A stretch of 64,000 bases of DNA from JAJDZL01 sp965221175. Its GTDB lineage: Bacteria; Pseudomonadota; Gammaproteobacteria; Arenicellales; JAJDZL01. Shown here piece by piece: positions 9,006 through 18,182 of the stretch (position 1 is the first letter of the stretch; the number at the start of each line of letters is the position of its first letter). The DNA lies in assembly GCA_965221175.1 (NCBI GenBank), contig OZ244867.1, positions 1,550,001-1,614,000 of the forward strand, written 5' to 3'. The position numbers and the translations under genes were made by a program. The notes beneath the pieces were generated by a model. The model was given only the letters and a program-made list of their open reading frames with translations. It searched no databases and was not told the origin of the DNA.

Positions 9006-9063
9006 CCATGTTAGCATGGAATATCGGATATGTATTAGCGTGAACTGATTTGCTACCATGTTA
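9006..9063 (+). promoter_or_regulatory. Candidate LysR operator region
   Basis: A perfect inverted repeat CCATG-TTAG-CATGG lies at 9006-9019. Its left half plus spacer, CCATGTTA, recurs at 9056-9063, exactly 50 bases on, about five helical turns. It sits between the LysR gene and the ABC operon start, where LysR proteins commonly bind two spaced sites. The functional role is inferred. Confidence 0.4.
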
Positions 9064-9104
9064 AACGAGTTCAAAATAACGCTTGAACACAATCGGTTAG
9101 AATT

Positions 9105-9965
9105 GTGGAAAATACATTGTCAACTGAACACGCGGCCAATGGCTCAACGAGTGCCGAGAAGATGAAAAGGAAGCCAGCCCTTAATTTGCTGTCGCCGGTC
9201 AGTCCGCGACAGGCCATCATACTCGGGATCATCGGTGGTATTGTATTTTTCCTGATTTGGGAAATCGGCCACTATATGACTCCGGAGGAAAGCAAGCGAT
9301 TTCTTCCATCTCCCCAGCACGTTCTGTCCACACTGTATACACTTCTGACCGAAAAGGGCTTTCTGTCGGATATTGGAATCAGTCTGTTCCGGATCATCGG
9401 TAGTTTTACGGCAGTTTGCCTTGTTGCTGTTCCCCTTGGGATTTTCATGGGGTGTTTCGACAACATGCGTGCGCTAATCAATCCCGTTGTCTCCGGTGCC
9501 CGGTATCTCCCGGCTGCTTCATTCATCCCCTTATTGCTTGTCTGGTTCGGGCCGACCGACACACAGAAGATGGCGCTTCTTTTTCTGGGCGTAATATTTT
9601 TTCTGGTCGCCTTGATTCTAGACAATACCAGGGCTGTGCAGAAAGAACTGATTGAAGCTGCATTAACAATGGGAGCGTCCAGGAAACAAATTGTTTTTGG
9701 TGTCGTTGCCCGTGCGGCAACCCCTGCTATTTTGGATTCCATGCGTAACATAATTGCAGTGGGCTGGACCTACCTGGTCATTGCCGAAATCGTGGCAGCG
9801 CAGGACGGGATAGGTGCGGTAATGATGAGGGCAGGCCGATTTTTAAAGGCAGACGTGATCATGGCCGGCATATTGACAATCGGCTTTCTCGGTGTGATGA
9901 CAGACATTGCGTTTCGTTTAATTTCACACTATGCCGTTCCCTGGAATCGAAAACGGTCCAACTAG
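9105..9965 (+). CDS. ABC transporter permease (SsuC/TauC type)
   Basis: 286 residues from a GTG start at 9105. The first membrane segment is near residues 37-55 (IILGIIGGIVFFLIWEIG). The BPD-type permease core follows, with the EAA-type loop EAALTMGASRKQIVFGVV (about residues 185-202) that docks the ATPase. This family imports sulfonates, taurine, nitrate, thiamine precursors and N-heterocycles, so the class does not fix the substrate. It is followed 12 bases later by the ATPase gene and then the binding protein gene, forming a complete importer. No strong ribosome site precedes the GTG; the start is the least certain part. Confidence 0.9.
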   Translation: MENTLSTEHAANGSTSAEKMKRKPALNLLSPVSPRQAIILGIIGGIVFFLIWEIGHYMTPEESKRFLPSPQHVLSTLYTLLTEKGFLSDIGISLFRIIGSFTAVCLVAVPLGIFMGCFDNMRALINPVVSGARYLPAASFIPLLLVWFGPTDTQKMALLFLGVIFFLVALILDNTRAVQKELIEAALTMGASRKQIVFGVVARAATPAILDSMRNIIAVGWTYLVIAEIVAAQDGIGAVMMRAGRFLKADVIMAGILTIGFLGVMTDIAFRLISHYAVPWNRKRSN

Positions 9966-9977
9966 CTGAGAAATCAC

Positions 9978-10793
9978 ATGAACGCCGGCACTCAAACCCA
10001 TTCCCATTCATCCCAGAGCGCCGTAATACGTTCGGTTGATGCGACCCGGCGGTATCTGGGTGGAAAGTTCACTGCCATAGAGCATGTTTCCTTAGATTTT
10101 ATGAAAAGTCAGGTGACCGCGCTCGTGGGCCCATCCGGCTGCGGGAAGACCACTGTGCTGCGGCTTATCTCGGGACTTGAGGAGCCAACAGAGGGTCAGA
10201 TTTTTGCCGGAGGTAAACTCATCGAAGGACCAGGGCCGGACAGAGGAATGATCTTTCAGGCCTACACTTCCTTTCCGTGGCTTACTGCGCTGGGTAATGT
10301 CGAATATGGAATGAACATCCTGAAAGTTCCAAAAGACGAGGCGCGAGAGCGGGCAATGCAGTGGCTTGAGACTCTTCATCTCGCTAATTTTGCTGATGCT
10401 TATCCTGCGGAGTTGTCGGGGGGCATGAAACAGCGCGTCGCGATTGCCAGAACTCTAGCCCAGAACCCTGCGGTTTTATTGATGGACGAACCCTTTGGGG
10501 CGCTGGACGCACAAGTTCGGTGGGAAATGCAGGAAATGATGATTGAGATACTGTCCAGAGAGGACAAGACGGTGATTCTAGTCACCCACGACATACAGGA
10601 AGCAATCTATCTTGCAGACAGAATCGTATTTTTTAGCAGCAATCCCGGTCGGGTTAAACACGACATTGTTCTTGAGTTTAAAAATGGACACAGATTCGCT
10701 CGCAAGGAAGAGATGCTCAAACAGCGCGACTATGCAGATGTCGAGGCACAGTTGTTTGTCTGGATGAGAGAGGAAATTCAAAAGACTGGATAA
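9978..10793 (+). CDS. ABC transporter ATPase (SsuB/TauB type)
   Basis: 271 residues. Walker A GPSGCGKTT is at 51-59, the Q-loop FQAY around 93-96, the signature LSGGM at 146-150 and Walker B AVLLMDEPFGALDA at 165-178; the switch histidine lies in VTHDIQEA. All catalytic residues are present. It energises import with the permease upstream and the periplasmic binding protein downstream. Closest in type to the nitrate/sulfonate/taurine group. Confidence 0.95.
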   Translation: MNAGTQTHSHSSQSAVIRSVDATRRYLGGKFTAIEHVSLDFMKSQVTALVGPSGCGKTTVLRLISGLEEPTEGQIFAGGKLIEGPGPDRGMIFQAYTSFPWLTALGNVEYGMNILKVPKDEARERAMQWLETLHLANFADAYPAELSGGMKQRVAIARTLAQNPAVLLMDEPFGALDAQVRWEMQEMMIEILSREDKTVILVTHDIQEAIYLADRIVFFSSNPGRVKHDIVLEFKNGHRFARKEEMLKQRDYADVEAQLFVWMREEIQKTG

Positions 10794-10851
10794 AGAACGT
10801 CGATTCGTGTGAAGATTAAAAATTACATATCAAAAATATGAGGTGAAAAAA

Positions 10852-12000
10852 ATGAAAAAAATGAAAGCGATTTTCCGGCTGACAGGCTGCGCCGGAGCTG
10901 CATTAATGATGTTATTGATGTCCCAAGTTGCAAATGCAAGGGAGAACGTCGTTGTATCGATCATATCGGTATCGGTCTACGGTGCCTGGTATATCGTTAA
11001 TGAAAAGGGGTTTGCAGACAATATTGATGTCGATATACAGATTATTGAAGACCTTACCGCGCGAAATGCGGGCATTTTCAGCGGCGATATCCAGTGCATT
11101 ATGACGACCATGGACTCGACTGTGGTAACCGCGGCTGCCGGTGTTCCGGTTAGGCACGTTGCCGTGCCCTTGATGTCATACGGACTTGATCAAATGATTG
11201 CGGTCGCGGATGTGAAGTCGGACGCTGATTTGAAGGGCCGGTCCTATGCGGCTGACTATGGGTTTCTTAACCATATGTGGATGCTGCTGACCTTAAAACG
11301 CGCCGGGCTGGCTTACGACGACGCGACGCACAATATCATGCTGCCCCAGGATGCTGCGGCAGCTTTCGTCAGTGGCAATCTTGACGTGGATGTGAATTTT
11401 GTGCCGTTCACTGAACAGTCACTGCAGCTCGCGGGCTCCCACGTCCTTAAGACAAGTTTGACTGACAAAACCTGGGAACGCGGCTTGATATCTGATTCGA
11501 TTGCCTGCAACAATAAATTCTTGGACGAATCTCCAGAGGTTGCCCAGGAATTGATTCGTGCATGGTTCCAGGCGGTGGACTGGTGGAAACAAAACCCCGC
11601 CGAAGGAAATGCGACTGTCGCCAAAGGGCTCGATTGGCCGGAAGCCGATGTCCGGCTGACTCAGGCGGGCGCGGTGATGCTCAACTTGAACCAGAACCTT
11701 GGCGCCCTGGGAATAGGAGACGGGCAGCCGGTTTGCAACAATCTTCCCGAAGGTGTGCCTCAGCCGCCTGAAGAAGACAGTGGCTGGGGTGCTCTTGTTG
11801 GGAGCGACAGCGATTGTGAAGCCGGGTATCTGGGTGCAACTTGGGATTTGTTCAATGAAGTCTACAAGGACGCCAATGTGATCGATAGCACGATTTCTGT
11901 TGAAGACGGCATTGACAACACAATCATTGACGCACTGTACGCGGCTGGCGCTCACGAGGAGATGAGTTCCAATCTCTGGATTGGGCGTCTAGAACCCTAA
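10852..12000 (+). CDS. ABC transporter substrate-binding protein (NMT1/SsuA-like)
   Basis: 382 residues from the ATG at 10852, six bases after AGGTG (10841-10845); an in-frame GTG at 10843 overlaps that ribosome site and is less likely. A Sec signal peptide ends at ...LLMSQVANA before RENVVVS. The mature part has the NMT1-like two-lobed layout: YGAWYIVNEKGF near the start, ADLKGRSYAADYGF, and DSIACNNKFLDESPEVAQEL. It delivers the unknown substrate to the permease. A Pro/Glu/Asp-rich insert (EGVPQPPEEDSGWG) is unusual for the family. The gap of 58 bases to the ATPase gene is compatible with one operon. Confidence 0.88.
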   Translation: MKKMKAIFRLTGCAGAALMMLLMSQVANARENVVVSIISVSVYGAWYIVNEKGFADNIDVDIQIIEDLTARNAGIFSGDIQCIMTTMDSTVVTAAAGVPVRHVAVPLMSYGLDQMIAVADVKSDADLKGRSYAADYGFLNHMWMLLTLKRAGLAYDDATHNIMLPQDAAAAFVSGNLDVDVNFVPFTEQSLQLAGSHVLKTSLTDKTWERGLISDSIACNNKFLDESPEVAQELIRAWFQAVDWWKQNPAEGNATVAKGLDWPEADVRLTQAGAVMLNLNQNLGALGIGDGQPVCNNLPEGVPQPPEEDSGWGALVGSDSDCEAGYLGATWDLFNEVYKDANVIDSTISVEDGIDNTIIDALYAAGAHEEMSSNLWIGRLEP

Positions 12001-12136
12001 GCATTGGGAATGCCGGATGGGTCGGAAGACCGTTGAGTACCGATCTTGATTCGCCTCGACACCCGAGTGACTTTCGACCCGGTCCCGGTGAACAATAGTG
12101 AGAATGACAAAATCACTTTGATGGTAAAGTAAGGCA

Positions 12137-13021
12137 ATGCAATCACATTTCGAATACTTAAGGCCGAGTTCGACTAAAGAAGCGGTACAGATGAAGATCG
12201 AATTCGGTCAGCGGGCAAAGTATTGGGCTGGCGGCACAGATATGACGCTTCGCTGGCGCCGTGAGATCGACAGATTTTCGCACTGCATCGACATCATGTA
12301 CCTGACAGGGCTTGATGATATTGAAGTCGAGGAAGACTGCATACGAATCGGGGCACTGGTTTCCTTGTCAGCACTGGAACGGGCAGACAAAAGGCATCAT
12401 CTTCTCAAGACGTTGAGCGATGTCACCAAGCTGATGTGTACGCCACAGACTCGAACGTTGGCTACAGTGGGAGGAAATTTGAGCAACGCGTCTCCGGCCG
12501 CGGATTTAACTCCACCGTTCATTGCCATGGATGCCCTGGCAGAAATTACGACCGAGGATGGCATTCGAACAGTTCCGATGGATCAATTTTTTGAAGGCGT
12601 CAACAGGACTGTCGTCGGAAATGATCTTTTGAGCGCGATTAAAATTCCGCTGCCTGAAAGTCAGCATAAAGTTGCTAAATATCATCGGATTGATCGAACT
12701 ATTGTAGATATTGCGCTGGTTAATGCGTCGACATCACTATCGGCAGATCGCTCGAAAACAATCACGCGGGCTGGGGTGGCGTTAGGCGCGGTCGCACCGA
12801 TTGTCATTCGCTCCCCGGCGGCAGAACGATTTTTGGAAGGTAAGTCTATTGATTTGGTATCGGCAAGCGATCTCGAGAAAGTTGGAGAAATTGCCTCGGA
12901 AGACGCGAAACCGATTTCGGACGTGCGCGCCAGCGCGGACTACAGGCGAGCCATGATCAAAGTCATGACGGCCAGGTGCATTAAGGATTGCATTGAAGAA
13001 TTGGGAGGTACGATTTCATGA
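12137..13021 (+). CDS. Molybdenum hydroxylase, FAD-binding medium subunit
   Basis: 294 residues of the CoxM/XdhB type. FAD motifs are YWAGGTDMTLRWRR (about 31-44) and LATVGGNLSNASPAADLTPP (about 112-131), followed by the CO-dehydrogenase flavoprotein C-terminal domain. It transfers electrons from the iron-sulfur subunit to an acceptor. Its stop overlaps the ATG of the iron-sulfur gene by 4 bases, so the subunits are translationally coupled. The gene follows the ABC binding-protein gene after 136 bases without a clear terminator, so import and oxidation may be cotranscribed. Confidence 0.93.
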   Translation: MQSHFEYLRPSSTKEAVQMKIEFGQRAKYWAGGTDMTLRWRREIDRFSHCIDIMYLTGLDDIEVEEDCIRIGALVSLSALERADKRHHLLKTLSDVTKLMCTPQTRTLATVGGNLSNASPAADLTPPFIAMDALAEITTEDGIRTVPMDQFFEGVNRTVVGNDLLSAIKIPLPESQHKVAKYHRIDRTIVDIALVNASTSLSADRSKTITRAGVALGAVAPIVIRSPAAERFLEGKSIDLVSASDLEKVGEIASEDAKPISDVRASADYRRAMIKVMTARCIKDCIEELGGTIS

Positions 13022-13494
13022 GAATAAGACTGAATGTCAATGGCAATGCAATTGAATTGGAAAGCGCTGCAGACCGTACGCTTGCAGACGTGTTGCGCGA
13101 TGACCTGGGGCTGATCGGAGTGCGAGTTTCGTGTTCCGAAGGCGAATGCGGGTCTTGTACCATTTTGGCCGACGGGTTGCCCATGACATCGTGCATGATG
13201 CTGGCGAACCAGGGGGAGGGCAAGGAAATCCTGACGATTGAAGGGTTGGGAACTCCGGAAGACTTACACCCCATCCAGGTGGCGTTTATCGAAGAGCAGG
13301 GGTTTCAATGTGCGTTTTGCACCCCTGGATTTATTTTGAGCGCCAAGGCGTTCTTGGAAGAAAACCCGAATCCGACCGAAGATGAAGTTGCATTCGCAAT
13401 GAGTGGAAACATCTGTCGTTGCGGTGCGTATCCGTATATTGTCAAGTCGGTACTGACTGCTGCGGAGAAGCTTCAGGCGGGGTCATCAAGATAA
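13018..13494 (+). CDS. Molybdenum hydroxylase, [2Fe-2S] small subunit
   Basis: 158 residues, the usual length. The plant-type ferredoxin cluster cysteines are 39, 44, 47 and 59 (CSEGECGSC and later SCM). The second cluster is bound by cysteines 98, 101, 133 and 135 (CAFCTPGF and CRCGAYPY). It relays electrons from the molybdopterin centre to FAD. It sits between the FAD and Mo subunit genes in the standard M-S-L order. Confidence 0.96.
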   Translation: MRIRLNVNGNAIELESAADRTLADVLRDDLGLIGVRVSCSEGECGSCTILADGLPMTSCMMLANQGEGKEILTIEGLGTPEDLHPIQVAFIEEQGFQCAFCTPGFILSAKAFLEENPNPTEDEVAFAMSGNICRCGAYPYIVKSVLTAAEKLQAGSSR

Positions 13495-13515
13495 CCACAA
13501 ATTAGTGAGGACGAG

Positions 13516-15927
13516 ATGTACAGAGAATTTGAAATTGAATCGAACGATATAGCCGAAGCGGTGCCGGGTGTGCATGGAGACGCGCAGACTCAGGTAAACG
13601 ATATGAAGATAGTCGGTCGTGGATTTCCTGTAAAGGATGCTGTAGAAAAAGTGACCGGTTCCTTGAAATATGCAGTCGATATGACCGTACAGAACATGGT
13701 GCATGGGAAGATACTGCGCTGCCCCCATGCGCATGCCCGGATCACAAATATCGACACATCCAAGGCCGAAGCGCTTGCCGGTGTAATCGGCGTTTTGACG
13801 CATCAGGATGTGCCCCAAAACGATTGGGAAGCAGCCTGGTTCAACTATCGTGGAAAGGTCTTGGATGGAGTCGGCCGGTTCGTCGGTGACGATCTTGCCG
13901 CGGTTGCCGCGGTGAGCGAGGCTGTCGCCCAAAGGGCAGTGGAACTAATTGAGGTGGAATACGAGATTCTTGACGCAGTCTTCGATATGGAAGAAGCAAG
14001 AAATTCGGATGCACCACAAATACGTGTAGAAGGTAACGAACGAGATCCCTATATCGTCAAATGGGGCGATACGCACGAGGGCATGGCGTTAGCTGACCAT
14101 ACGGTAGAGTGTGATATTTTTTACCACAGTCAGCAGTATGCCTCCATTGGCCGCAACGCGGCAATCGCAGAGTGGATGGGGGACAAGGTTACGCTTTGGA
14201 CTTCTTCACAAACGCCGACAGAAACCCGAGACGGCATACACGAGGCGCTCGGAATTCCGTTAAGCAAGATTCGCGTTATAGCGCTTCCTGCCGGGAGTTC
14301 ATTCGGACAGTGGTGGACCAACAACTTCATGATGATTGCCGTATTGCTGGCAAGGAAGGTTCGGCGACCGGTGAAGATTGAGCTTGATAACGAAGAATGC
14401 ATGAGTGCCGTAAAACGCCGCCACCTTGAAAGAACCCGCGGTTTGATGGGTTGTACCGCAGATGGACAGCTAACGGTTGCAAAATTCGATCACCTGATCG
14501 ACAACGGCGGATATGGCTTTAAAGACGATGTCGGGTTCTTCTGCGTGGATATGTGGGGCAAGGCTTTGCATGGCCACTACGCAATTCACGGAGTCAATAC
14601 AAATTTGCTTACCGCCGGCTGTATGCGCGGGGTTGGTGACTGCACACTAGGCGCCAGTGTCGAACGGATGTGTAACCAACTTGCCGAAAAGATTGACATG
14701 GACCCAGTTGAATTCCGTATCAAGAATCAGATTAAGCCTGGAGACGAGCTGAGAATGCAGCACTCCAGGGATAATCTGCATCATGACAGTGTGGAAGAAT
14801 ATCTCGCTGCCTTACCCGAGGAATATCGCGAAAACTGGCCAAAACCGTTTCATCTTTCCAGCGGATCGACGGAGGAGATATTGCGAGAAGGCGCCGAATC
14901 CTTTCGGTGGGCCGAGCGATGGAATGGGTGGGGGAAAGCATCCAGTGTCGATGGGTCCATACATCGGGCGGTAGGCGTAGGTACCGGGGCTCACGTATGC
15001 GGCGTCGAGTTCGAAGGCAATGCGTCGGCTATGGTTAGGTTAAATCCCGACGGCAGTCTGAAAGTGCATTGCAGCGTGGGCAGACAAGGCCAAGGTAGTG
15101 AAACGACTCAGGCCCAGGTGGCTGCGGAAGAGATGGGGTTGCCGTTGTCGATGGTCGAAGTCGAGACTGGCGATACGGATTCCTGCCCTTGGAGTCACGG
15201 TTCTTTGGCAAGCAACACCATGTTCAGGGTAGGCTGGGCGACGCGGGAAGCGACCCGGGACGCAAAGCGGCAGTTACTTGAGATTGCGGCTAGGGATATA
15301 TTCGACAATGCGGAACCGTCCGACTTGGCTATAACTGACGGTTACGTCCACCTTGAAGGATCGATGTCTGACGCGGTTTCTATTTCGGAAGTCCTGAATC
15401 TGGTTCGGTCCGACACTTTGGGACAGACTTCTTCCATCACGGGTAGGCCTACAGTTCCCATGCCTCCTTCAACAACGTTCGCAAGGCACTTCGGTGCTCA
15501 GTTCGTCGAGGTGGAAGTCGATGTCGATACCGGGAAAATTGTATTGCTCGATTACCTGGCATGCCAGGACAGTGGCACGGTGGTCAATCCTCAGGTTTTA
15601 AAGAACCAAGTGATCGGCGGTGCGATATGCGGAGCAGGGTTTGCTATTTATGAGCACTTGATCTTCGACGAGAAAACCGGTGCGATAAAAAATGCAAACC
15701 TGCTCGACTACAAAGTACTAAGAGCGGCAGACTTTCCGCACAAAGCTGAAGTGCTGTTCGGTGATTCCTACGATCCGGTTGGGCCGTTCGGTGCTCGCGG
15801 GGCTGGCGAGGCGCCAATCGCTGCTTCGATCTCGGCAGTATCGCAGGCGGTCTACAACGCGATAGGTGCTTGGGTCGATTTGCCCATGACACCGGAACGT
15901 TTGATCCGAGCGCTAGGGAAAGTGTAG
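13516..15927 (+). CDS. Molybdenum hydroxylase, molybdopterin-binding large subunit
   Basis: 803 residues with the aldehyde oxidase/xanthine dehydrogenase a/b hammerhead near residues 45-155, then the Mo-cofactor domains. The active-site Glu sits in GARGAGEAPIAAS near residue 770, as in the family. Two motifs are unusual. The usual GGGFGGK glycine loop reads AGSSFGQWW (residues 259-267), and the active-site loop reads GCMRGVGD (368-375). It lacks the AYRCSFR loop of form I CO dehydrogenase, so it is not a CO oxidiser. It probably hydroxylates a heterocycle or aldehyde with water as oxygen donor. The substrate cannot be read from sequence. Ribosome site GTGAGGACG before the ATG. Confidence 0.93.
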   Translation: MYREFEIESNDIAEAVPGVHGDAQTQVNDMKIVGRGFPVKDAVEKVTGSLKYAVDMTVQNMVHGKILRCPHAHARITNIDTSKAEALAGVIGVLTHQDVPQNDWEAAWFNYRGKVLDGVGRFVGDDLAAVAAVSEAVAQRAVELIEVEYEILDAVFDMEEARNSDAPQIRVEGNERDPYIVKWGDTHEGMALADHTVECDIFYHSQQYASIGRNAAIAEWMGDKVTLWTSSQTPTETRDGIHEALGIPLSKIRVIALPAGSSFGQWWTNNFMMIAVLLARKVRRPVKIELDNEECMSAVKRRHLERTRGLMGCTADGQLTVAKFDHLIDNGGYGFKDDVGFFCVDMWGKALHGHYAIHGVNTNLLTAGCMRGVGDCTLGASVERMCNQLAEKIDMDPVEFRIKNQIKPGDELRMQHSRDNLHHDSVEEYLAALPEEYRENWPKPFHLSSGSTEEILREGAESFRWAERWNGWGKASSVDGSIHRAVGVGTGAHVCGVEFEGNASAMVRLNPDGSLKVHCSVGRQGQGSETTQAQVAAEEMGLPLSMVEVETGDTDSCPWSHGSLASNTMFRVGWATREATRDAKRQLLEIAARDIFDNAEPSDLAITDGYVHLEGSMSDAVSISEVLNLVRSDTLGQTSSITGRPTVPMPPSTTFARHFGAQFVEVEVDVDTGKIVLLDYLACQDSGTVVNPQVLKNQVIGGAICGAGFAIYEHLIFDEKTGAIKNANLLDYKVLRAADFPHKAEVLFGDSYDPVGPFGARGAGEAPIAASISAVSQAVYNAIGAWVDLPMTPERLIRALGKV

Positions 15928-15975
15928 CCGCCGCGCAAATGTCAACGGTTGAATTTTAGTGGAGGCGTGCTTGAT

Positions 15976-16863
15976 ATGATAGAAAACCCCGTACCGTGGC
16001 CAGACGGCAAACGTTGTGCTGTTGCCTTTACATTCGACATGGACGCCGACAGCCTTATTCATCTTGAGCATCCGGAGACCGGCCATCGGCGGGTGTCAGC
16101 CATATCGATGTTGCGATATGGTCCGGAAGTGGCTGTAAAAAGAATCCTGCAGACTTACCGGGATTTCGACATTCAGCAAACCTTTTATGTACCGGCATGG
16201 TGCATAGAGCAGTACACGGAATCGGTCAAAGCGATGGTGGATGGCGGACACGAGGTCGCTCATCATGGCTATATCCACGAAAATCCGAATACTCTTTCTC
16301 CAGAGAAGGAATTGTATTGGTTGATACGCGGAATCGATATCATCAACAACGTTACGGGGCAGCGTCCTCGCGGATGGCGCGCCCCGCTTTACAACTTTTC
16401 TGACGCATCTGTTGATTTCCTCATAGACGAGGGATTTAGCTACGACGCTTCACTGATGGGTGACGATATTCCCTATTTGCTTTCCACGGACAAGGGTAAG
16501 GTGATGGAATTGCCGTCTTACTGGGGAATGGATGATTGGCCCCAGTTTGTCCACTCAGTCGACTTGGACTACATGATGCCTTTGCAATCTCCAAGTCGCG
16601 GCATGGACGTGTTTAAAGAAGAATTTGATGCAATGTACAAGCACGGCGGCTTATGGGTAACTGTTTGGCATCCCTTTGCTTCAGGGAGGCTTGCGAGATG
16701 GGAGAAAGTCGTCGAACTCATTGACTACATGAAGGGAAAGTGTGATGTGTGGTTTGCGCGAATGGAAGATATTGCTGCACACGTCTACCAATGCATCGAA
16801 GACGGAAGCTATGTCCCGAGAGTCGATAAATTGCCTTACTACGCGGGACCGGTTGAATTCTGA
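15976..16863 (+). CDS. Polysaccharide deacetylase-like hydrolase (CE4, PuuE-like)
   Basis: 295 residues from the ATG at 15976, 10 bases after GGAGG (15961-15965). CE4/NodB fold motifs are present: FTFDMDADS (metal Asp pair), EVAHHGYIHENP (the His-x3-His metal pair), RGWRAPLYNF and a C-terminal WHPF. There is no signal peptide, so it is cytoplasmic and unlikely to act on the cell wall. Cytoplasmic members of this group (PuuE allantoinases and related amidases) open rings or deacylate small nitrogen compounds. As the last gene of the hydroxylase cassette it probably hydrolyses the hydroxylated product. That role is inferred from context. Confidence 0.88.
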   Translation: MIENPVPWPDGKRCAVAFTFDMDADSLIHLEHPETGHRRVSAISMLRYGPEVAVKRILQTYRDFDIQQTFYVPAWCIEQYTESVKAMVDGGHEVAHHGYIHENPNTLSPEKELYWLIRGIDIINNVTGQRPRGWRAPLYNFSDASVDFLIDEGFSYDASLMGDDIPYLLSTDKGKVMELPSYWGMDDWPQFVHSVDLDYMMPLQSPSRGMDVFKEEFDAMYKHGGLWVTVWHPFASGRLARWEKVVELIDYMKGKCDVWFARMEDIAAHVYQCIEDGSYVPRVDKLPYYAGPVEF

Positions 16864-17411
16864 TTTTCATCATTGGCCATTCGATTTTCCCGCTGTTTTC
16901 GATTCGAGCGCGTAAAAACTGCGATCTCCGATGTTCGGTTGTGGTGAGTCTAGTGAACCGGATTCGTCAATTGCTGTGACGCTACTACCCACAGTCCTTT
17001 GAACCGGAACAAAACTTGTTCCGGTCCTGGGTCAGACAGATGTAGCAACGAACCTCAACTCCGGCACGCACTCGCAAACTTCGCGAATCACCGGCGTCAA
17101 AATCTGTTGAAGAAGCACCTGACTTGCCGCATCCACCATCACAACGTATCCGAACCCATTTGGAAGACTTCCGAGTTAATCTGTTTGTCGATGATGGCAA
17201 GCGTATTAGAAGGCACAAATTGACGGAAAATATTTTGTAAATATTGACGCCATAACCGGATTTTTCCTGATCCCTAGTCAGGGGGTTAATTGATTGCACC
17301 AGTCGGACCAGGTGTATACGAGTTACGTAACAGGAGTACCACAGAATTAATGCTATTGGGGATAAGCAAGAACGTTGCGAATAGAATGAGTTCCCTCTTA
17401 CCCTCCCCCTA

Positions 17412-17458
17412 TGGTTGTGGTAATCGTAACAATTCGTCAAAAAGGAAATTGTTGATAG
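17412..17458. repeat. 47-bp direct repeat, right copy
   Basis: Same sequence and orientation as 7351-7397 with one mismatch. Together the copies bracket about 10 kb containing the LysR, ABC and molybdenum hydroxylase genes. Confidence 0.85.
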
Positions 17459-18065
17459 AAAACTTGATGACATCGAATACCGTACAAAAGCCTGTTCAAA
17501 TGAAGAAGAGGCAAAAAGACAAGAACGAGTATTGCGCAAGAACAAGAAGGCCTACATATTTCCAACTTAGAAATTCAGGGTCTCAACTATCCTACACAAT
17601 CTCTGTGCACTGCTGTGGTGTGTGTTTCGATTGGCGACCTGCGTATTCCGATTTAAATGAACACTTTATGTAGAGCTCAACATAAAACACTGATTCCAAT
17701 AATTTGAACAATGATTCCGACAATTTGATGATTCCAATGAAAATGAACACTTTCAGTGATACAAAATCGGTTTTTGTCGCAGTCAAAATGAATCCGGAGC
17801 TATTCCGGCGTTTGTGTGGAATCCTTTTTACCTCAAATTTTGCGTTCGTGTCAAATTCAAAAACCACCGCTGACACAACCGTGACAGTGTTGCAGTATTT
17901 CCCAATTCCAGGGATTGGGTTTTTGTCAGTTGGCACTGAGTGGAAATAAATCTGTGGGGAAATCTGTGTTAAAAACGCTCGATTTAGCGAAACGGAAAAG
18001 ACGCTTGCGTCACTTACGTTTTTCGTTAGTTTTTTGCACAGATTTACACATAGATTTATTCTACG

Positions 18066-18182
18066 GGGCCCAGATACTGCAGTTTGGCCCTGACTGCCGT
18101 ATCTGGGCATGGCTCTGAAGGCGTTGCAGGTCGCTGTATTCATCCAGCGTGTTCCAGTCAAATAGAGTATGATTTTCAGGTG
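18066..18182 (-). pseudogene. Truncated 5' end of a probable transposase gene
   Basis: On the minus strand an AAGGAGA ribosome site precedes an ATG at about 18182. The frame begins MTPENHTLFDWNTLDEYSDL and stops after about 40 codons (ending SIWAP). The N-terminus with FDWNTLDEYSDLQRL resembles the opening of some IS transposases. The rest of the gene is missing, so it is taken as an IS remnant. Family not determined. Confidence 0.4.

Noticed and set aside
11419..11955. Minus-strand frame inside the binding-protein gene
   Set aside because: Antisense shadow of a well supported gene.
13486..13932. Minus-strand frame opposite the start of the Mo subunit gene
   Set aside because: A shadow of a confidently identified plus-strand gene.
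13516..15927. CO dehydrogenase (coxL) assignment
   Set aside because: The AYRCSFR loop of form I is absent and the active-site loop is GCMRGVGD, so CO oxidation is not supported.
15976..16863. Cell-wall deacetylase role for the CE4 protein
   Set aside because: There is no signal peptide or membrane anchor, and the gene ends a small-molecule catabolic operon.
16985..17545. Minus-strand frame of 186 codons
   Set aside because: No family features, odd composition and overlap with decayed DNA; the readable pieces switch frame.
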